Shown: piece by piece, positions 60,752-64,000 of the stretch | Position numbering within the stretch: the first letter of the stretch is position 1 | Layout of the letters: every line of letters starts with the position of its first letter | Assembly (NCBI RefSeq): GCF_900113435.1 | Contig: NZ_FOPG01000001.1 | Location: 124,001-188,000, forward strand | Length of the DNA stretch: 64,000 nt | Direction of reading: 5' to 3' | Source of the DNA: Sulfitobacter dubius | GTDB lineage: Bacteria > Pseudomonadota > Alphaproteobacteria > Rhodobacterales > Rhodobacteraceae | Translations under genes and position numbers: made by a program | Notes under the pieces: generated by a model | Seen by the model: only the letters and a program-made list of their open reading frames with translations | Told to the model about the DNA's origin: nothing | Databases searched by the model: none

Positions 60752-61456
60752 AAAGGCACGCAGGGTGGGCAGCGCTACGATAACGCTGCCCGCAAGCGCC
60801 AGATAAGGGACCACGGGTGTCTCACCCCAATTGGTCACCACAACCCCCATCAGCCCCCAAATCACGGCGATCCCATAGGTGGGCGTGCGGCCCAAAGCCG
60901 TTTGGATGATAAGCCCAAGCGCGGCTGCGAGCCCGACAAAGACCAGCGCCGCCGTCTGCCCATCTAGATACCCATAGCCTGCCGCCAACAGCGCCAGCGA
61001 TACGCAAGACGCAGCAGAAAGCCATCCTGCATAGAGCCCCACCGGTGCGGCGGCCCATAGCGGGTCTTCGACCGGAGAGAGAAAAAGCGCCAGCAGCGCC
61101 GTGACCAACATGATCCAGATCAGCACCGCCGCCCAGACCGGGCTCATAACAGCGACGGCAAGCCATGTGGTGCCAACCGCCAGTGACAGGCACAGCGGCA
61201 CCCGCATGTCATGCCACTGCGCGTCGCGCGGTGCGCGCAGCAGACCGTAGCCCAAGCCGACGATCAACCACAGATAGATCAAACCCCAAACCGAGAACGC
61301 ATAGCCTGCAGGCTGCGCAGGCGGATTGTCTTGCGGGATCGGGAATTGGTTCGGATCGAAACCGGCAAAGCTTGGGACAAAGAAAGGGGAAATTGCGAAG
61401 GCGATGCTGAGCAGCAGAGCAAGCGCTGCGATCAGGGTGCGGGATGATTTGGGCAA
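60740..61456 (-). CDS. TspO/MBR-related tryptophan-rich membrane protein
   Basis: The 238-residue protein has about seven membrane segments and a Trp/Pro/Gly-rich pattern (PAGYAFSVWGLIYLWLIVG, VTNWGETP), which fits the tryptophan-rich sensory protein group annotated in roseobacters. True TspO is shorter (about 160 residues, five helices), so this is a distant, longer relative. No ligand or partner is clear. Its 285-base upstream region to serS holds large inverted repeats (61629-61730). Confidence 0.7.
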   Translation of the reverse strand: MPKSSRTLIAALALLLSIAFAISPFFVPSFAGFDPNQFPIPQDNPPAQPAGYAFSVWGLIYLWLIVGLGYGLLRAPRDAQWHDMRVPLCLSLAVGTTWLAVAVMSPVWAAVLIWIMLVTALLALFLSPVEDPLWAAAPVGLYAGWLSAASCVSLALLAAGYGYLDGQTAALVFVGLAAALGLIIQTALGRTPTYGIAVIWGLMGVVVTNWGETPVVPYLALAGSVIVALPTLRAFRRG

Positions 61457-61628
61457 GCGGGGCCTCGCGGGATAAGATGTAGCGGTACATCTAATCTTAG
61501 AGCGCCCGCCCGCTACGGCAACCAGGGGCCAGCGCCTGACCGCGGGTCGGCGATCCTGACCATGATTTATGCCATTTTATGGTTCAGCCGTGGTGTGCGT
61601 GTTCTATGTCGCCCCCAGCCTCACCAAA

Positions 61629-61700
61629 TCGCCTACCCGCCGCGCTAAACGTGCGCCAATATGTATTGGCACGCCTATGGCGTGACGGGCGGGCAGGCGA
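61629..61700. repeat. Large imperfect palindrome downstream of serS
   Basis: The outer arms TCGCCTACCCGCC (61629-61641) and GGCGGGCAGGCGA (61688-61700) pair with one mismatch, and the inner arms CGTG(CG)CCAATA and TATTGGCACG (61650-61674) pair around a TG loop with a small bulge. The whole forms a hairpin of about 72 bases. It lies between the serS stop and the TspO-type gene start. Confidence 0.75.
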
Positions 61701-61701
61701 T

Positions 61702-61730
61702 GGCCCGGCGCCTGCGGCGCGGATCGGGCC
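61702..61730 (-). terminator. Hairpin directly after serS
   Basis: GGCCCG-GCGCC-TGC-GGCGC-GGAT-CGGGCC, a two-part stem read on the minus strand 11 bases after the serS stop. Together with the adjacent larger palindrome it probably ends serS transcription. No T-tract. Confidence 0.5.
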
Positions 61731-61741
61731 TTGCGATAGCC

Positions 61742-63172
61742 TTAGGCGAGCACACCCTCCGCCGTCAGTGTCGTCTTGCCGCCTAGATATGGCGCAAGCA
61801 CCTCGGGCAGTATCACTGACCCGTCGGCCTGCTGGCCATTCTCAAGCACCGCAATCAGGCAGCGCCCAACAGCCAAGCCGGAACCGTTCAGCGTATGCAC
61901 GAACTGCGGCTTGCCGCCGCCCCCAGGCTTGAACCGCGCATTCATCCGCCGCGCTTGAAAATCGCCAGTGGTCGAGACCGACGAAATCTCGCGGTAACAA
62001 TTCTGCCCCGGCACCCAAGCCTCGATGTCATAGGTGCGGCGCGCGCCAAAGCCCATGTCACCTGTGCAGAGGATCACGGTACGATAGGGCACGCCGAGTT
62101 TCTCAAGGATACCTTCGGCACAGCCGACCATGCGCTGCTGCTCGGCGTCGCTTTCATCGGGATGGGTGATCGACACCATCTCGACCTTCTCAAACTGGTG
62201 CTGGCGCAACATGCCTGCCGTGTCACGACCAGCACTCCCGGCCTCAGAGCGGAAGCAAAGCGTATGGGCAGTCATGCGCATGGGTAGTGATCGTTCTTCG
62301 AGCGTTTCCCCGGCAATGCTATAAGTAAGCGTGACTTCCGAGGTTGGGATTAGCCAATAGTCTTCTTGCGTATCAGCTTTTTCGTAAGCCTCTGCGACAA
62401 TGTCGGCAAGAGAGGCGTCAGAAAGCATATCCAAAATTTCGCGTTCAGAGTGACTATAGTCTTCCAAGGCCATTTTGCTCAGTCGAGCTCGGCTAGCCAT
62501 TGAAGCGGCTACGAATGAATCGCCGCCAAACTTCGGCAGTTTATCTGTACCGTACATTGCTGCATTGTTGACAAGAACAGGGGTGTTGTATTCCGTCAGC
62601 CCGTTCTCGTCTACATGGGTGTCGATCATGAATTGCGCCAATGCCCGGTGAATACGGGCCACGCCGCCTTTCAGCATGACAAAACGCGCCCCCGATGTTT
62701 TCGAGGCCGTCTCGAAATCCATGCCGGGTTTGACGCTTGCGATCTCGTAATGCTCAACCGGGGTGAAATCAAAACTGGGTTTATCGCCCCAGACCTTCAC
62801 CTCAACGTTGTCTTCTTCGTTCGCGCCCTGCGGCACATCATCGGCGGGGCTGTTCGGGATGCGCGCCAGCATGTCCGTCAGCTTTGCATCCAACTCCTGC
62901 GCCTCGGTATTCATCGCGGCAACTTCGGCCTTTTTGTCGCTGACCAAGGCCCGCAGACGGTCAAACTCTGCCTCGTCGCCTTTGGCCTTGGCGGCGCCGA
63001 CTTCCTTGCTGGCCTTGTTTTGCTCGGCTTTTGCCGTTTCAGCCGCAGCGATCTTGGCGCGGCGCGCGGCATCAAGGGACAGCACAGCCTCAGACATTGC
63101 AGCTTCGCCCCGGCGGGCAAGAGCGGCATCAAAAGCCTCGGGATTGTCGCGGATGGCGCGGATATCGTGCAT
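61742..63172 (-). CDS. serS: Seryl-tRNA synthetase with a ~45-residue insertion
   Basis: The 476-residue protein (normal alphaproteobacterial SerRS is about 430) has the N-terminal tRNA-binding coiled coil (about 30-100), motif 2 [25 protein letters not shown], the serine-loop IPTSEVTL and motif 3 [17 protein letters not shown]. Residues 221-271, between LPKFGGDSF and YWLIPTSEV, form an extra helical segment ([20 protein letters not shown]... with charged SEREILDML and [15 protein letters not shown]). Other SerRS have about 5-15 residues here. The DNA of this part is less GC-rich than the rest of the gene. Reading is unbroken, so the enzyme is probably functional. It is divergent from yajC. 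Confidence 0.95.
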   Translation of the reverse strand: MHDIRAIRDNPEAFDAALARRGEAAMSEAVLSLDAARRAKIAAAETAKAEQNKASKEVGAAKAKGDEAEFDRLRALVSDKKAEVAAMNTEAQELDAKLTDMLARIPNSPADDVPQGANEEDNVEVKVWGDKPSFDFTPVEHYEIASVKPGMDFETASKTSGARFVMLKGGVARIHRALAQFMIDTHVDENGLTEYNTPVLVNNAAMYGTDKLPKFGGDSFVAASMASRARLSKMALEDYSHSEREILDMLSDASLADIVAEAYEKADTQEDYWLIPTSEVTLTYSIAGETLEERSLPMRMTAHTLCFRSEAGSAGRDTAGMLRQHQFEKVEMVSITHPDESDAEQQRMVGCAEGILEKLGVPYRTVILCTGDMGFGARRTYDIEAWVPGQNCYREISSVSTTGDFQARRMNARFKPGGGGKPQFVHTLNGSGLAVGRCLIAVLENGQQADGSVILPEVLAPYLGGKTTLTAEGVLA

Positions 63173-63390
63173 ATGTCTGTCCTCGGGATCGGGTGAGTCG
63201 GTTTAGCTGCGTTATGCCTCAAAGCTTGGCAGGGCGGTAGGGGCCGCAACCATGCGGCGATATGCGCCAGCCTTGGCCCATATAAACCACGGGGCTTTGC
63301 ACCTTGCACCCGGCTGTCACCGCGCTTAGGTTCTGGCCAAATTCTCAAGGCCCATTTGCGGCCCAATACCCATCGAAAAGGACGACCCCC

Positions 63391-63669
63391 ATGGAAGGCA
63401 TCCAGCAATTTGTGCCGCTGATCCTGATCTTCGCGATCATGTATTTTCTGCTCATCCGCCCACAGCAGAAGAAGGCGAAGGAACATCAGGCAATGGTCGC
63501 CGGTCTGCGCCGGGGCGATCAGGTCGTCACCCAAGGCGGGATCATCGGTAAGGTGGTTAAGGTCAAAGAAGACGGCGAAGTCGAAGTCGAAATCGCTGAA
63601 GGCGTGAAAATCCGGGTGGTGCAGGCCACCATCGCGACCGTCGTTTCCAAAACCGAACCGGCGAAATAA
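63391..63669 (+). CDS. yajC: Preprotein translocase subunit YajC
   Basis: The 92-residue protein has one N-terminal membrane helix (FVPLILIFAIMYFLLIRPQQKKAKEHQ) and the conserved GDQVVTQGGIIGKVVKV beta domain. YajC is a small subunit associated with SecDF-YidC. AAGGA lies about 8 bases upstream of ATG 63391; longer upstream frame is rejected. It is followed 35 bases later by secD, the usual order. Confidence 0.95.
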   Translation: MEGIQQFVPLILIFAIMYFLLIRPQQKKAKEHQAMVAGLRRGDQVVTQGGIIGKVVKVKEDGEVEVEIAEGVKIRVVQATIATVVSKTEPAK

Positions 63670-63704
63670 ACCCTACCCCGAGGCCGCAACCCAAAGGCGG
63701 AACT

Positions 63705-64000
63705 ATGCTACAGATTGATCTGTGGAAGCGGATTGTCATTGTCCTGACCTGTTTGGCAGGGCTTTGGCTCGCGCTTCCCAATGCCTTTTACGCTCCTGTT
63801 GAAAAGCACAATGACGCGGTTGCGGCCATCGACGTGCAGGGCAGCACGCCTGAGTTGGAAGCGCAGCGCGCGCTTTGGCCTGAGTGGATGCCCTCGGGGC
63901 TGGTGAACCTTGGCCTTGACCTGCGCGGCGGTGCGCATCTGCTGGCCGAAGTGCAACTGGCCGATGTCTATGCCTCGCGCATGGAAGCACAATGGCCCGA
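63705..64000 (+). CDS. secD: Protein translocase subunit SecD, N-terminal part (cut by window edge)
   Basis: ATG 63705 gives MLQIDLWKRIVIVLTCLAG, a first membrane helix, then VEKHNDA...LVNLGLDLRGGAHLLAEVQL, the conserved SecD start (GLDLRGGxxLL). The gene continues past the window. With YajC it forms part of the Sec accessory complex that uses the proton gradient to help protein export. Confidence 0.93.
   Translation, partial: MLQIDLWKRIVIVLTCLAGLWLALPNAFYAPVEKHNDAVAAIDVQGSTPELEAQRALWPEWMPSGLVNLGLDLRGGAHLLAEVQLADVYASRMEAQWP

Overview
The window looks like a chromosomal segment of an alphaproteobacterium of the Rhodobacteraceae, most likely the roseobacter group (Sulfitobacter-like; inferred from gene content and protein style, since no search could be run). 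Supporting features are the GC-rich coding sequence, a heterotetrameric sarcosine oxidase set (soxB, soxD, soxA, soxG), a TRAP transporter, many ABC importers, DUF1289 and DUF992 proteins, a NaChBac-type sodium channel and tightly packed genes with 1- to 13-base overlaps. About 54 protein genes (lipB and secD are cut by the window edges) and one tRNA-Leu(GAG) are supported. I saw no insertion sequence, prophage, CRISPR array or rRNA.

Layout. 1-9.5 kb: lipB start, a FrnE-type DsbA protein, tRNA-Leu, the tamA-tamB envelope assembly pair, a flavin reductase, DUF992 and MOSC proteins. 9.5-16 kb: acetyl-CoA synthetase (acs), divergent from a dctP-dctQ-dctM TRAP importer, then a PerM/AI-2E family protein. 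16-23 kb: an SbcC/SbcD-like (YhaN/YhaO-like) ATPase-nuclease pair and a soluble PAS hybrid kinase with two receiver domains. 23-30 kb: a fully overlapping six-gene operon (binding protein, fused permease, ATPase, metallo-beta-lactamase fold hydrolase, histidine phosphatase, HAD phosphatase), divergent from a GlpR/DeoR repressor with a perfect palindrome between them. This is the best candidate here for an undescribed system: import of a phosphorylated compound followed by stepwise dephosphorylation. 30-37 kb: a CUT1-type sugar importer, divergent from a response regulator/histidine kinase pair. 37-42 kb: dusA, a Bcr/CflA efflux pump, a TauE/SafE permease, a small unknown protein, DUF1289, ruvX and ccmI. 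42-49 kb: the sarcosine oxidase locus, with a small membrane protein and a strong terminator inserted after soxB, then sodB behind an FNR-like palindrome. 49-56 kb: a small hydrophilic protein coupled to a host-attachment family protein, rarD, a LOG-family hydrolase, a repeat-bearing LysM protein, an Atm1-type exporter and a voltage-gated sodium channel. 56-64 kb: a DUF302 protein, the YfgM-like/BamB-like/der cluster, a TspO-related membrane protein, serS with an unusual insertion, yajC and the start of secD.

Two structural themes run through the window. First, all ten convergent gene junctions carry a GC-rich hairpin, usually without a long T-tract and often inside the 3' end of one of the genes; these look like shared two-way terminators. 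Second, several genes carry local sequence oddities: about 180-bp repeats in tamB, a repeat-bearing linker in the LysM protein, a copied sodB tail, and a low-GC insertion in serS.
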